Part shown: piece after piece, positions 12,279 to 25,297 of the stretch
How the letters are laid out: every line of letters starts with the position of its first letter
Position numbering within the stretch: position 1 is the first letter of the stretch
Source of the DNA: Thuidium tamariscinum
Taxonomy: Eukaryota; Streptophyta; Bryopsida; Hypnales; Thuidiaceae
Length of the DNA stretch: 64,000 nucleotides
Direction of reading: 5' to 3'
NCBI GenBank assembly: GCA_947034885.2
Contig: OX344752.2
Location: 23,645,386-23,709,385, forward strand
The notes under the pieces: model-generated
Seen by the model: only the letters and a program-made list of their open reading frames with translations
What the model was told of the DNA's origin: nothing
Database searches by the model: none
Translations under genes and position numbers: made by a program

Positions 12279-15200
12279 ATGTCGGCAGAAGAAGATCTGT
12301 ACCTCAATCAGTCGGACGCGGAAGCGCTTTTTTTTCCCGATGGGATCCTTGGCAATGCGGATGAGATTGACTTTGAGTCATTTGGCGACGCTAGTGGACT
12401 TCATGTGCGTTTCTTCTTTTCTTTCCTTTCTTGGTTTCCGCCTCTATCTGTCACATCTGCGGTATCCCGTTGTGTTACATCGTTGCGTAATTGTCGTAGT
12501 TCCACGAGGAGTTCTTGCGAACCTTATCCCGGTCTTTTCCGTCTTAAGGTGTACACGAATGTAGAAGGAACTAGAATTTCAAGTTTCTGGCGTTGTGGTG
12601 GAAAGAAATGGGTTCTTCTCTTAGCTTCCCCTTTCCAGGGGGTTCTCAATTATCCTCAGTGTGAACCTTTTCTTACCATGGTTTGGAAAGCTTACATTGA
12701 TCGCTTTTTTTCGTATGTTGGATCGCCAGTTTCGATGATTCCGTTGAGATGAATAGGCCTAGATATGTTTTTCTTCGGTCCAGGGTGTCGAGTTTTCTCT
12801 TCCGCGAATCTCTTGGAGTGCAGCATATTAGTTAGCAAACTTCGAATTGCAGTTTAACATTTCCTTTTGAGTTACAATGGTCGAGACTCTGCTGTAATCT
12901 GCGGTGATAGAGCTAAAGAATAGCTCCAGATGAGATATCAACGCCTAGTTGCTGCATTAGGATCACAAGTGTTGCATCCCCTGTGTAATTACTGACCCTA
13001 TCATGGTGTTTCCCCACCAGGATGGCCCGTTTAACGTCATTACAGGACCCGGTTTGACCTCCTTCGAGACTCGAGATATTTTCAAAGCGACAGGCCTGAA
13101 TGGGGAGTCTTTTGTAGACGAGGTGGAGGCAAAGTGTGAACCCAATTCCAATATTCAACAGGAACCCATAGCATCAACTAACGGTGGAGTAGTGGCAGCA
13201 ACAGCACCATATTCCAATGAAGTTAACTACATTTTCAACAAGCCGACCTTGGACCTGGAGGGTCTGGGCATGTCCTATGGCATCTCCGGGCTTTACTTGC
13301 AGAGCAATGGGATGGGCTCTGTCTCCACTAGTCCTTTACTATCCCCCTCCTCGGAGAAGCTCAACGGGTTGACTCTGGGTCAGATGACACCATCTTATGG
13401 GATGCAACAACCCTCGTTCTCACGGGCAATGGCTGTGAACGCTGGAGCCACGAAGCCTGTGTTTGTGTCGTCCCCAACCTCACCTGTAGTGGTGAAATCG
13501 CAGGCAGCGAATGGAATGACGCGATTTGGAAGCCAGGAGCTTTTGATGGCGGACAACAGCAATGGGATTATTTCCAAGAGCAATTCTTCTTCGCCTGCGT
13601 TGTCGCCGAACTCTTCTGATGGGAAGGAGCAAGTTGAAAGACTCGTGGAAAATGGGATGAAACTGGCGCAGGAGCAGAAGCAGTATTACAGTGTGGGGAT
13701 GCAGCCGGAGCGTGGGGTGGACGCAACTGCCAACTTCATAGATCAGGTATGGTGTTCTCGTCTCGTTAAACTTCCTCAAGTTGTGTCAATTTGTCGGTGC
13801 TTTGAATCACAGCATTCTTTGCCGGGCTTAAAATGTGTCTTGCTTAAAATAATAGAGTGATGAACATGTTTGCACTTTTATCTAACTTCTGCAATCTGAC
13901 CTGTTGCAACCTTACCTTCACCTTGGCGGATGCTTCAAAGGAACGTATTTGGAAGATAACTTCACGTGTGTTTCTTTTCGCGGATATTGCTGTATATTGC
14001 TCCATATGCGTGCGTTTTCGAAAAGTGTGTTTGCTTCGAGTTTGACTTCCTGACTTTGTGACAATTGCAAGCCTGTTCTTTGCTTCAATATTCGATTTGA
14101 CTTTATTATTGTTGGGTGTAGTTCTGCTCAGGAGACTCCCTGGGTACGTTATGGAGAGAATGTTTGTTTCAGGGGGTGATGTCCCCTGAGGAACACTCGT
14201 CTCATCTTGTGTGCACATTTGTAGTGGTCGATGAGTCGGTTTGGCAGGACATTTTGTACCGTATTATCGTTATGAATTTTCAATAGTATCAAGGACATAT
14301 ATATTAAATGAAGTCATTCTATCCCTTTTAAAATCAAAGTGAGTTTAAAATGTCACTTTTCATGCAGACTTACTTCTAAAGTAGAAAAGACTTTTTTGGA
14401 GTGCCCTGCAGGTGGATGGAGATGGGGATGGGTTGCAGCCTTTGCCTCAAATGACTCGACCGAGCATGCAGCGAAGCTTTAGCAGTCATGCATTAGGCCA
14501 GCTCCGACACATGGGCGCCCCACCACCCTCTTCTGAAAACGGGATGAATGCCCGACCATCACAGATCGACCATTCCAGTGGAATAACAAGTCCAGTAGCA
14601 CGCGTACAGCCCAACCTGGCAGAGTTTCAAAGCATAGGCATGCGCCCCATGATGCGTCGTGTCTACAGTGCTGGTGACATCCAGGTAAAAAGCCTTTAGG
14701 AAGCTTGACGCTATCAGCATTTCAACCAAGACCTAGGAGTGTGCTTTCATTGGAATATCATGCCATAGAACTCAGTGGACATATTACAATGAGCCAAACT
14801 GGGTAGTACATGAGCCAAACTCTTTTAAGATCAATTTTTTTTCACTCAATGGATGATGATTTCTCTTGCGATCATTCGAATTGTAGGGTTGTAGATCAAG
14901 GGACAGTAGACAACGCCATTTTCGTTCAAAGATCATTGACCGTAGACGTTTAGCCCGAGTCATGCTTGCACCCAATTTTACGAAGTGAAGGCCAAGTAAG
15001 TGTATCGGAGTCAGGGTTGTAGTATTCTCTACCTTAGATATAGCATAATTTGAGGTTGGATTTGCCTACATGTTGAGAACCGGTTGGTGGTGCACTGCTT
15101 TGGATTGTGAGTGGTCGAAAGATTGACTGCTTTGGTTGTGGTTTGAATTCTGATCAAATTCCAGTCTCGTTTGAGAATAGAAATTATAGCTTCATTTGAC

Positions 15201-16064
15201 TTTTGGTTTGTTTGTGGTGTGCAGACCTTGAATGGAATGCAGGGTAGCCTGAGCGGAGGCGCATCTCCCAGTTTCGATGAGGGGAATTATAGGGTTGGGA
15301 AATATAGCATGGAGGAGCGCAAAATAAGGATACATAGGTATCAGCAGAAGCGCACTCAGCGCAATTTCAACAAGAAAATAAAGGTGTTTTATTTGGGGTC
15401 TTTTTGCACATCAGTTGCTGCAGTCGCTCCCGTGTTTTATGACGGAAGGTTGGTCGGTCTAATTTGGTATGTTTTAGAAAGCAAGTCTAGATTGAAAGCA
15501 AGGAAGACAAACAGTGAATATCTTAGCTAACTGAGAATAGTTGACTTGGTGAATGTTTGACACTAAACTCTTATGGAATTTTTGCAACTTCCTTTCAGTA
15601 CGCCTGTCGCAAAACTTTGGCAGATAGCCGCCCCCGAGTGCGAGGGCGGTTCGCAAAGAACATGGATGATGATATACCGACCGCTGTTCTTGGACGAAGT
15701 AAGCGCGAAGATGACGACGAGGAGGTATATGTTTGTGTCCTCTTTTTCGTTCAATTTGACATATCAGCAAGTTTGAGTAGACAATCAACCTAAACTATGT
15801 TTGCCTCATTTTTATCGTTTGTTAATTGGTTCGGTTTCAAATTGTCTTGTTTTGTTTTGTTTTTTCTCAATTGCAAAGCCTTGAATTAGCTTGAAGAGAT
15901 GCAAATTCTCGGTCTGGGTGCTAAATTAGTTGGTTTGGGGGCAGGGTGATACGCATGCCAATGCTAAAGAAGCCAATGGATATCATTTCGACAACTCTTC
16001 AGGAGAGTATTCTGATATGCTGACTTCCATCAAAGTTGAGCAACGCACAGTCAATAGTATGTAA
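12279..16064 (+). CDS. CCT-motif family protein, six exons, 509 aa
   Basis: Exons: 12279-12404, 13021-13746, 14412-14684, 15225-15383, 15599-15724 and 15945-16064. All joins are phase 0 with GT-AG introns, giving 509 residues and a TAA stop. The CCT domain spans about residues 405-449 (EERKIRIHRYQQKRTQRNFN, then YACRKTLAD and RPRVRGRFAKN) and is split by intron 4 between IK and YA. CCT domains mediate DNA contact through NF-Y-like complexes and nuclear location in plant regulators. There is no response-regulator or B-box domain, so this is the CCT-only (CMF/ASML2-like) type rather than a PRR or CONSTANS. The N-terminus is acidic (DAEALFFPDGILGNADEIDF), the middle is Ser/Pro-rich, and a conserved-looking RRVYSAGDIQ motif ends exon 3. 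The tail after CCT is acidic. Role as transcription regulator is inferred from family. Confidence 0.9.
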
Positions 16065-18144
16065 ATTGGCACCTGCAGGATTTTGCTGTTACGACGAGTT
16101 GGTTGAACGTGTGCTCTTTTCAACATCTTTCACTGCTGTTACATTACAGTACTAGTATCTATCGAACCTTTCAAGCGGGTGCGCTTGTTGTTTGGAAGAG
16201 TGGATTGGCACATTCTGAATTACCTTTACTCTTCTTGGGTAGTTCTACGCTTTCAGTATTGTAGAACAAGGGTTAGAAAAGCCGCCTTTTCACTGAGTGC
16301 AAAGGCAGATGCGTATTGTATATTGGTAGTGAATGAGTGTTTAAGCATTGAAGTCAAGTTAGATGAGAGCGAGGCGCGTTGCAAATGAAGTTGCGAAGTG
16401 GAAATTGTAGACGGTCCCAACATGAGGCGGAAATTAGCACATGCTGTAATTATTGAATGTGGCAGAAAATCAAGGCCATTTGTAAAATGTCAGGGAATAG
16501 TTTGCCAGAAATACTAAGCTTAGTGCGAGTTTGTTTGTTTTATGTTACCTTGCAAGGGGAACGGGCAGTGACTCGCCCGTAGAATTGCAGGTTCATTCCT
16601 GCTCTCTTGCATCTGGTAAAATTTTCCATGTTCGAACCAGATTTGCAAGGGCAGGAGTTTTTTTGAGTTTTTTTCTTATGGAAGTAGTGTGTAGTGAGCG
16701 AGTCTCACATTTGGCAGTGACTCACATGTTGGCTAGTTCTCTGAATAACAGGCCAAAATTGGGTAGTCTACTCTTAGGAGACTTACGCCCAAAGCTTGTC
16801 AGAAGTTGACACTATCAACAAAAAAAATAATGGGGGCTGCTTCCAATTGATCGCCACTAAGGTGCGTGGTCAACCAGACGTGCGCATCCCGTGCAGTTAC
16901 TGCAATAGCCTTCTCATAATGTCATGCTATTGCTTTTTGGCTTTAATAAAATTTCCCATTAAATGCTATCCAGTTTCGCTATTGCATAGTTGAGTTGTAG
17001 AGACGGATGTGGGCATTTCTGTGAGTATCTGGTTGATGCGGGACATTGGAAATACTTTTTCTGTGTGTTGGGCCCCGTGATCCATGTTTGTCACGAAATC
17101 ATGATAAATTTATTTGATTCTCCGGGCTGGGCTAAAGTTGTTGTAGAAGTAGAATGCATTAAATACGTGCAGCACATATGTTTGTTACATTGTCGACTTC
17201 AAGGCAAGTTCCCTCAACTCTCTCTGTAAAAACTTAAATGGTCGAATTCATGTACTTGTTTAACAGCCGCATCATTTCGAGAACTAACAACTCTTCCCCG
17301 AGTCCGCCGAGGAGTCCTAAGTTACGATACTCCTCGTGAGGTCCGTTGCTTCTTTCTTGCAATGAACTCTTCTCAGTTACGTTACGCCAACCCAACGAGG
17401 AATTGGAGCTAACTTCTGTAGAAAATCCTGACTGAATGGTGGCAGGAATTTAACTCGTGTCAAAGAATTGGAGCTTCGAGCTCAAAGTGATTTTGCTCGC
17501 ATTCAGCAAATGTAAGATAAGTGAAGTTTTTAAGTTACCCCCAATCGAAGTCCGTCACGGCAGCCAGGTTGTCCAAAGTGCTGAGTGCATGAGCCCAGCA
17601 GCCTGCCAAGTCCTGTCCTGCCGCCAGTCCGGCACCTCCTGTGAGTCTGTGCCTGACTGACTGACTGCAATGGCGGATGCCAGTGCCTGTGCTGGACACA
17701 TGTGATTGCACACCATCCTCGCCTGGGTCAGAAACTCTGGCCCCAACAGAACTGAACAGAATAAATTGCCTTCAATAAAGAACAGGAAGCCAGGGCCAGG
17801 GCCAGGACGGGGGCATCAAATCTGTAGTAATGATAATATCCCACATCAGTCAGAGATCTGCGGAGACAGGACTCAGGCTCACATGGTCCTGCCCACCGTG
17901 ACCAGCCCCTGGACCCCGGCCCTACTGGAGGCCTGGAGCTACCTTAAGTTTGCGTAACTTTTTCTTGACACGTCGAGTGGCGGGAAATAGGGGGGTGTTG
18001 CCACGTCACAGGTTCCTGTGTGTTCACAATTTGGATGCTTCCACAGAAATGGTTTCGGAGTTCGATCGCTTGCAAATGGGACCACTGGCAGGGGAGAGAC
18101 ATGTTTTTTGTGATCATTTTCTTTTTTTCGGTTGGATTGTTTGA
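16065..18144 (+). other. 3' flank of the CCT gene, no second gene seen
   Basis: Base composition is moderate, close to that of the gene. 'tttaataaaattt' near 16,944 is a possible polyadenylation signal. Several short frames exist, but none joins into a recognisable protein. From 17,540 to 17,960 the sequence is GC-richer, with CTGACTGACTGACTG and CAGGGCCAGGGCCAGG runs, which look like low-complexity or an inserted fragment. Confidence 0.4.
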
Positions 18145-18150
18145 TCCTAG

Positions 18151-18835
18151 AAGGATGGGCTGGTCTCCATGGAAATCATGGTTTTTGAAACCATGCGAAT
18201 CATCTACTAAAAAAAATTCAAAAGTATTCTCTAGAGTCTAAACTACTATTCATGAACTCCCCTTTCTGCACAAAATTTTAAGGATGAACAATTGCATTTT
18301 TTGTGTTACATGCAAGAATTCTCTGCCATTCATCAAACACTTAGTGTCTGCAATGGCATTTTAGGGTTGACCCTTGACCCTATAAGGATGGGCTAGTCTC
18401 CATGGAAATCATGGTTTTTGAGACTGTGGGAATCATCTACTTTAAAAAATTCAAAAATATTCATTGGAGACCAATCCACTATTCATGACCTTGCTTTTTT
18501 GCACAAAATTCCAAAGATGAACAATTGCACTTCTGCCTTACATACAAGAATTCTTTATCATCCATTAGACACTTAGTGTCTGCAATGGCATTTTATAGTT
18601 TACCCTTAACTCGGTAAGGACAAACTCATTTATGTGGAAATCATACTTTTTTGAAACTATGAGAATCATATACTTTAAAAAATTCAAAAATATTCATTTG
18701 AGACCAAACCACTATTCATGACCTTGCCTTTTACACAAAATTCTAAAGATGAACAGTTGCAATTATGTCTTACATACAAAAATTCTCTATCATCCATCGA
18801 ACAATTACAATCTATAACAATATTACATCATTAAG
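18151..18835. repeat. Tandem repeat, three copies, period about 232 bp
   Basis: Units begin at about 18,151, 18,384 and 18,616 (aaggatgggctggtctccat, aaggatgggctagtctccat, then the diverged aaggacaaactcatttatgt). Each contains 'ggaaatcat', 'attcaaaaatattc', 'cactattcatgac' and 'gatgaacaattgca' in order. The first two are most similar and the third is older or mutated. No coding potential. Confidence 0.85.
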
Positions 18836-19664
18836 GTAGAACCACCCATTACCAACCAATGCCCAATAGCCAACGTGTTGATAAACATATTTTCAACCAA
18901 GTCTAGAATGTTTTTTTTTCTCCTTTTCAAAGTTGGAACAAAAAGTTCATAGCACATGTCTCAAAGTATTGTGCATGAAAATAGAAGTGAGTAATAAAGT
19001 AGTTTTCTGTAAGATCGGAATTAGAAGAGTTCACATATTGGCTATAGGTCTAGTGCACTTTTTTGCCATTCAAAATTCATAGTAATTTCAATTCATGCGA
19101 TAAAATTATCAAAGTTTTGGTGATCCCTATCATTTCTATCATCGCACCTGCAAAAATATTTATTTTGCCATGCACTCTACTATATCATATCCAAAATGCC
19201 TTAAGTGATTAGTTATGGGTAGCTCCACCTTAAATGCCAACACTAACAAAAACCATGTGATGATTGACAAGGAATGCTTTTAATAGGACAAATGTGCAAC
19301 TATTCATCCTTAGAATTTTGTTGTAAAAAGGAGAGGGCTTCTACAATAGTTTAACTTCCAATGAGTATTTTTGGCATCATTTTAAGCCAATGATTCCTTC
19401 GGCAAGTAACTAAAGGGGTAACTTCCACAATCACCAACTCGTCCTTGAACAATTAACCATTATAGCCCCCTCCATGACCAAGATAGTCACCAAAATTGCT
19501 TCACTTATTGGACCAACAGGTACATTCTTTGTTATTATAGTGAACAATGAAGTCATTCATTGACCACTTTGGAGCTCAATAGTCAACACCCTTCAAGGGT
19601 TAACTCATAAAGAACAATTTGGATGTTTAAAAGAATTTGGAGAGGTTTTTGCCAAAGTCAAATT
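18836..19664. other. AT-rich spacer, no gene seen
   Basis: No coding frame and no definite repeat end. It contains phrases also found near 8,500 and 29,150. Confidence 0.4.
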
Positions 19665-19928
19665 CATTAGATGTTTTTTCAAGGATTAGAAGATTGTTTC
19701 AAGCTCGTTCCTAATGCTGGGAACAGTCTGAATATAAAATATAAAATATAAAAATATTTTTATTAAAAAAATATCTTTTTTGAAAAAAAATATTTTTAAT
19801 TTTTTAATTATTATAAATATGACGTGGCAGTCTCTCGGCCATGTCAGATCACAGACATGGTAGAGTTTCCCAACGTTCCCATAGTTGGGAACTCACAGTC
19901 TTCTAACTAGGAGAAAAAACATCTAATG
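19665..19928. mobile_element. Inverted-repeat MITE, family C, copy 2
   Basis: Left end CATTAGATGTTTTTTC; right end GAAAAAACATCTAATG, its exact complement over 16 bp. Subterminal AGAAGAYTGT is also inverted. The element is 264 bp with a very AT-rich centre. Inside both ends a gggaac/gttcc motif recurs, as in the copies at 36,468, 59,373 and 63,403. Confidence 0.8.
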
Positions 19929-22900
19929 AGAATGGATAGTTCAAAAATTTGGACACAAAGTGTGGGATGTATGACCTTTGCAAAAATTTGTATACCTTGC
20001 ATCTCCAAATAAGTGTCTACATTGGAACCTTAAGTTTTTTTCTTACCAAATTCATTGATTATATTGTAAAAGTCATACTTTCATATGCACTCCTTTCATC
20101 CCAAAACAAATGTCTACATTAGAACCTCACATTCTTTTATACCAAATTCATTGATCATATTGTAAATTACATATTGACTCAAAAGGGTTCAAACTCTAAA
20201 TCACCACAATTGTATGAAGAACATTGCTTGATGCTTAGTTTGACTCATTAAAATTTTAATTTGACTATTTTTACTATTTCAAATCAAAATATTGGACAAA
20301 ATATTCATTGCAACATAAATGAAATGAAATCCAAGAGAGTTTGTATACAATCTACTAAAAACTACAAAAAATAGTTCAAATTTTCAATGTTGACACTTCT
20401 TTCAAGCCAAAGGGAATATTTTTTATTCCAATTGGGTGCCTACATTAGAACTTTAGAAGTTGTTTTGTCCAAAGTTTTGGGGACAAGGTAGATAACTTTA
20501 GCAAGTATGTGCAAATATGTTAAATGGTATAGAATGTAAGTGCTAAAAATACATTAGTAGTGCAAAAATTTCATTGCAAGAAGAGCTAAAGTTTGTTGAC
20601 TTTGTTCCAATTGTATCATAAAGAAAATTTCCTACCAACTTCAAATGCTTTGATATTTTAGTTTATAATATCAAAAATTCAAAAATAAAATATTCCACAC
20701 ATTCCTAGTCTAGTACAATTTTGTATGATTAAATTTTTTATTGCTATAAATTGTAGTAGTTTTTGACAATTTCCATAATTTTATACTTTGATTCTTTAGA
20801 AGTTACATATAGAAAGATAAGACCAATCACCAAGGTAGTGAACCAAGAATTTCTAGATTCCTAGATGAAGGATGAAAAATTGCATACTTCCTTTCTGTAA
20901 TTTTTTTGAAAATCATTCATTAGACAACTTTTTGTCCTCCTCAAAATTCATAAAGGAAAAGGACTATTATCAAGGATGTGAATTTTAAAATAATCTAATT
21001 TACTTGATGAATAGGCCCACTATTTATTTTATGCATTTTTTAAAATAATTTTTAAAACTTTTAATCCTTTGCGTCTTTTGGAAGATGGTATATTCAAATG
21101 TATATTTGTAATGAACCTCTAAAGTCTCAAGTATCTACTTAGGAGATACTTGTGAAGGTTTGGACAAGTTCCTATAATCTCAACTTCTAAGTTGATTTTT
21201 TGAATTTCTTTTGGAGATAAAAAAAACATATGAACTTTTGTAGGATATCTTTTTTATTTCATTCAATGCCTAGAAGCAAAAATTATGATACCTTGCTTTC
21301 AAAAAACAATTTACCAGACAACAAAAACAAACCTTCAGAAACTTGAAAAAATTTGTTTGTTTTTTGCTTCTCACATGTTTTATTTTTGTCTACATGGAAA
21401 GCTTTGATTTATCCTAGTTACATTGGTAACATAAAAGTTATAGAATTTCTTATTTTGTAGACAATCATTGCATCATTTTGAATAAATAATGCACTTATTA
21501 TGTTTTTGAGCTCAATTGCCACAATTTACTACCCCCACCCCCCGAAGTTCAATCAATTTTCTTATACATAATCTCATTTTTGGAATTATTGTATTTCAAT
21601 GTCAATGACTTAGAACTATTAACAATAAAGATTTTCATTCAATCTCATACCTATATTTACTTAAGAGATTTTTAAAAATCACAATTTAAAAAAAAATTAA
21701 AAAATTGTTTCTACACCCTCAACTCAATTGTTCAACATATAAAATTAAAAGTTAAAAATCTATAATGCAAAAATTTTAGGCAATCTTGAAGATTCAAGTC
21801 TTATGATCCAATCTTGCAAGGTACAAATAGTTTCCTTCACTTTAACCCCTATCGTAGACATGCTACTTGCCATGTACAACCACTTACTATGCACAACACC
21901 ATATTGTGTAGTGTCACTTACCGTGCACTTTTTATCTTAGCCATGTGATCCTCTTAAATGCAATATCGACCGTCCAATCATTAATGATGTAATAAAACTT
22001 CATGAATTTCCTATGCCTACAAAAAAGACGACAACATTTGTACCTCCCATAGTGAAATCTAATGTGCACAGTTAGTGAATTGTACATTGAGTACACATTA
22101 TTGCATGTATATGTGAACTTAATTTTAGAAAAGTCACAACTTTTACTATACAATTGTCATTTCATTTTCCCAAAATACTCTCACCTCATTTCTTAAAGAT
22201 AAATGTCAAAAAAATAGTGAAAAAGTGATACCCACCTTGCGTAAAAACATTTGAAACCCAAATGTACACAATGAGTAGCATGTTCATGATAAATGCCCAA
22301 GCCTTTCCAAGTGGGTTTTGTCTATGAAAAAAGTGCATTGGCTTGTAGAGTTGTAGTCATCCATAATGAAGCAAATTGATTTTTTTTCCAAAATCTAACT
22401 GTATAGATGTTTAAAGAGCTTGTTTATTAATATGTAAAGAAATATTGAGTGCAAAATTGCGTAGGAGTTGTGAGATTATAACAAAAGAAGAGTACATTTT
22501 CTATATTTAGTATGCTGTCTTTTCCTACAATGTTTCTCAAATTTGTATATAAATTTTTTTTGGAATTGGAGGTGACATGAACAACTACAAAGAGTGTTAG
22601 CACACTGAAATGCATTTCTAAAAAAATCTAATTTCACATGAAAAGCTATTAAACTCATTACACAATCTACCTTGTAATTGTTGAAACACAATTATTTTTT
22701 ATAAGTAGAAATTGCAAATAGGTCCAAATCAATAGTTGCATATTAAAATTTTGAATGATGAATATCATGAAAACATTTTACTTCTTTCTATTGGAACCAT
22801 TCTTAAAGCAAATGGATATGTACAATTTCTTAGATCTCAAATCAAACAAAATTGCTAAACTTTGCATAGGGCTAGGAAATCAAGTAAAATTGGTAAGCTG

Positions 22901-22992
22901 TACACTTCTCTTATGATACATGTATGCCTTTGAAGATCTGTCAATAATCAAATATGTACTTTTTTTTAGTGAAAAATGGAAATTTTCAATAG
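19929..22992. repeat. AT-rich DNA with fragments of family A elements
   Basis: Parts of 20,900-22,990 (for example 'tttttgtctacatggaaagc' at about 21,385 and 'taatctcatttttggaatta' at about 21,570) match the interior of the element at 61,633-62,577 in the same order. Intact ends were not found. No gene frame. Confidence 0.4.
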
Positions 22993-23114
22993 TTAACCCT
23001 TAAAACTCCCCGAAATGTTTTTCTAAATAGTAAAAGGAATTTAACCACCCGCAAAGAAATGAACCTGAAATTTTAGATCAACTATATATGGTTGATTGGA
23101 TAGTTAGGGGTTAA
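22993..23114. mobile_element. Short TTAA-flanked deletion derivative, 122 bp
   Basis: It reads TTAACCCTTAAAACTCC on the left and ttaggggTTAA on the right. The sequence just after it, atacaaataccttgcaatct, matches the family A interior at about 62,385 (ttaaacacaaataccttgca), where no insert is present. The insert therefore sits at a TTAA of an older family A copy. Confidence 0.55.
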
Positions 23115-23209
23115 ATACAAATACCTTGCAATCTAAAAGTGGTTAAAGTTTCTAAAATTTCTTTCACACGTGCTTATATTAGTTTAGTACAAGAGTTCAA
23201 TGGAAGAGG

Positions 23210-23370
23210 TCCTTAAATGGAGTATCTATGGGTTGGAATTGAATTTTGGGGAGGTAAATCATCTTGAAATTTTTCCTTAAAAGAGAAGTAGAATTAACAT
23301 CTAACTCAAGTCGATTCATTTTTTTGGAACTTGGTAGAATTAGTTAAAATTTTTGAAGTTGAAGTAGTAT
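23210..23370. repeat. Dispersed repeat B, copy 3 (leading part)
   Basis: 'aattgaattttggggaggta', 'catctaactcaagtcgattc' and 'tttttggaacttggtagaat' are collinear with 9531-9690 and 8600-8720. As in those copies it leads directly into an inverted-repeat element, here a very long one. Confidence 0.6.
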
Positions 23371-24510
23371 AGGGCTTTGAAATGAAGCACCTCCTAAAAT
23401 GTACACACTCATTTCATTACTAAGGCTTATGAAAAAGAAACATGTATAGTCGGGTACCATAAACTTACGAATTTTTGCATTCATAGTAAAAAAAAAGTTC
23501 ACTACTACCCACTTTGACGCCCTCCTGAGGGCTGAAAAACTAATATTTTCCACAAATTTTTTTTAACAAGATCCTCTCTATGCTAATAACATATGTGCCA
23601 AATTTCAAGTCCAAATGATTTATACAAAAAAGATATTCAAACATGTACCAACATGTGTAGTTCAAAAAAAAATTCCACTACTCCCAACTTTGACGCCCTC
23701 CCAAAAATCGAAAAAAAAAATTTTGGCCATGAAATATTTAGCATGAGATTTCCTCTATGTTATTAACATATGTGACGAATTTCAGTTTCAAAAGATTTTC
23801 CCACCAAGCGTGTCACCAAGTTTTATCAACATGTGTAATGCCAAATTTTGTTTTGCAAAACTACACATGTTGGTAGATTTTGAATATCTTTTTGTGTGTA
23901 AATCTTTTGAGCTTGAAATTTGGCGCATATGCTATCAACATAGAATTGATCTTATGACAAAAATTTCAAGCTCAAAAGATTTACACACAAAAAGATATTC
24001 AAAATCTACCAACATGTGTAGTTTTGCAAAACAAAATTTGGCACTACACATGTTGATAAAACTTGGTGACACACTTGGTAGGAAAATATTTTGAACTTGA
24101 AATTGGGCACATATGTTAATAAAATAGAAGAAATCTCATGCTAAAAATTTCATGACCAAAACTTTTTTTTTCAATTTTTGCGAGGGCGTCAAAGTTGGGA
24201 GTAGTGGAATTTTTTTCTGCACTACACATGTTGCTTCAAAACTTCATGTCTTTTTTTCTATAAATCTTTTGGACTTGAAATTTGTGAAATATGTTAATAA
24301 CATATAGAGGATCTTGTAAAAAAAAATTCAAGAAAAAATACAAAATTTCAGCCCTCAGGAGGGCGTCAAAGTTGGGCAGGAATGTAGTTTTTTCGTTGTG
24401 CCGGCATTTTGTTCGTAAGTTTCTGGTACCCGACTATACAAACAAGGGTAAATGTATGCTCTACTTTAGAGCCTTCTCTATTTTAGAACCTCCTACCTTA
24501 GACGTCATCA
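23371..24510. repeat. Long fold-back palindrome, arms about 540 bp
   Basis: The centre is near 23,940. Inner arms pair almost perfectly: aaatcttttgagcttgaaat at 23,900 with atttcaagctcaaaagattt ending 23,981, and tgccaaattttgttttgcaa at about 23,838 with its complement near 24,023-24,042. Outer arms continue with gacgccctcctgagggctga at about 23,516 against tcagccctcaggagggcgtc at about 24,348, and with the gtcgggtacc / ggtacccgac pair near 23,450 and 24,430. A transcript would form a hairpin of several hundred base pairs. The ends resemble the small hairpins at 8758 and 9718. Confidence 0.85.
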
Positions 24511-25297
24511 AATTTCTATGTCAATCCAAGTTGTTTTGAATGTTTGAGAGCAACTTCAAGTTCAAAAACCACACATTTTTCAATTATAGTGAACTTTGGT
24601 GGCTTGTTTCCTCCTCATATGGAGTTCATTTCTAATAATTCTTTTTGGAAAAGTTGTACATTCTAGTTTAGTTTGTGTGTCTTAAATTTCATATCAATCC
24701 AAGAAGTTATGAGTGACCAATAAACATTTTGGTAGAAGGAGGTTCAACCCTAGATGTGTTTTTTGCAACTATTTTTTGACATTTTAAAGCCATTTTGCAG
24801 ACACAATGAGTCGATTGAATGATTTTTTTTACTAAAGTCTTTGTATGTTGCTTTTGAAGCACTTTCGAGTTCAAAGTTTTTTTATTTGAGTAGTTTTAGA
24901 AATCAAATTTTAACACCAAAACATAATAATCTCTCAATCTATGAAGCTAAATGACTCTAAATTTGATTCACATCATCTTCAACACATACACTACAAGATT
25001 GTACGATTGAGATTTCCATACCTTAAGAACATTTAGACCTACAACACTTCAAAAACAATGATGTTTTTAACCTCCAAAAGGCGTTAGATCTTTAGAGGTT
25101 AATGAACATAATTTTAATTTTGAGGATACACATGAAATGTGCACTACTAGTCGAGTATACAAGGTGAGAGGTCCTATTTGTTCCACAATTTAGAAACTAT
25201 TTGGACCATCATATATTATTAGTCTACATTACAAATTTTCAAATATACTATATGCCATTTCGCGCATGATTTGGTTTGGTAGAACAGAAGCGCAATT
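24511..25297. other. AT-rich spacer, no gene seen
   Basis: A tiny TTAA-flanked pair of ends lies at 25,067-25,102 (TTAACCTCCAAAAGG ... ctttagaggTTAA), perhaps the scar of an extreme deletion derivative. Nothing else is recognisable. Confidence 0.35.

Noticed and set aside
12163-12564. 133-codon frame overlapping the start of the CCT gene
   Set aside because: It is in a different frame from the CCT reading and runs into intron 1; treated as an upstream or overlapping frame.
23371-24510. CRISPR-like or satellite array
   Set aside because: The internal similarity is inverted around one centre, not a regular direct repeat.
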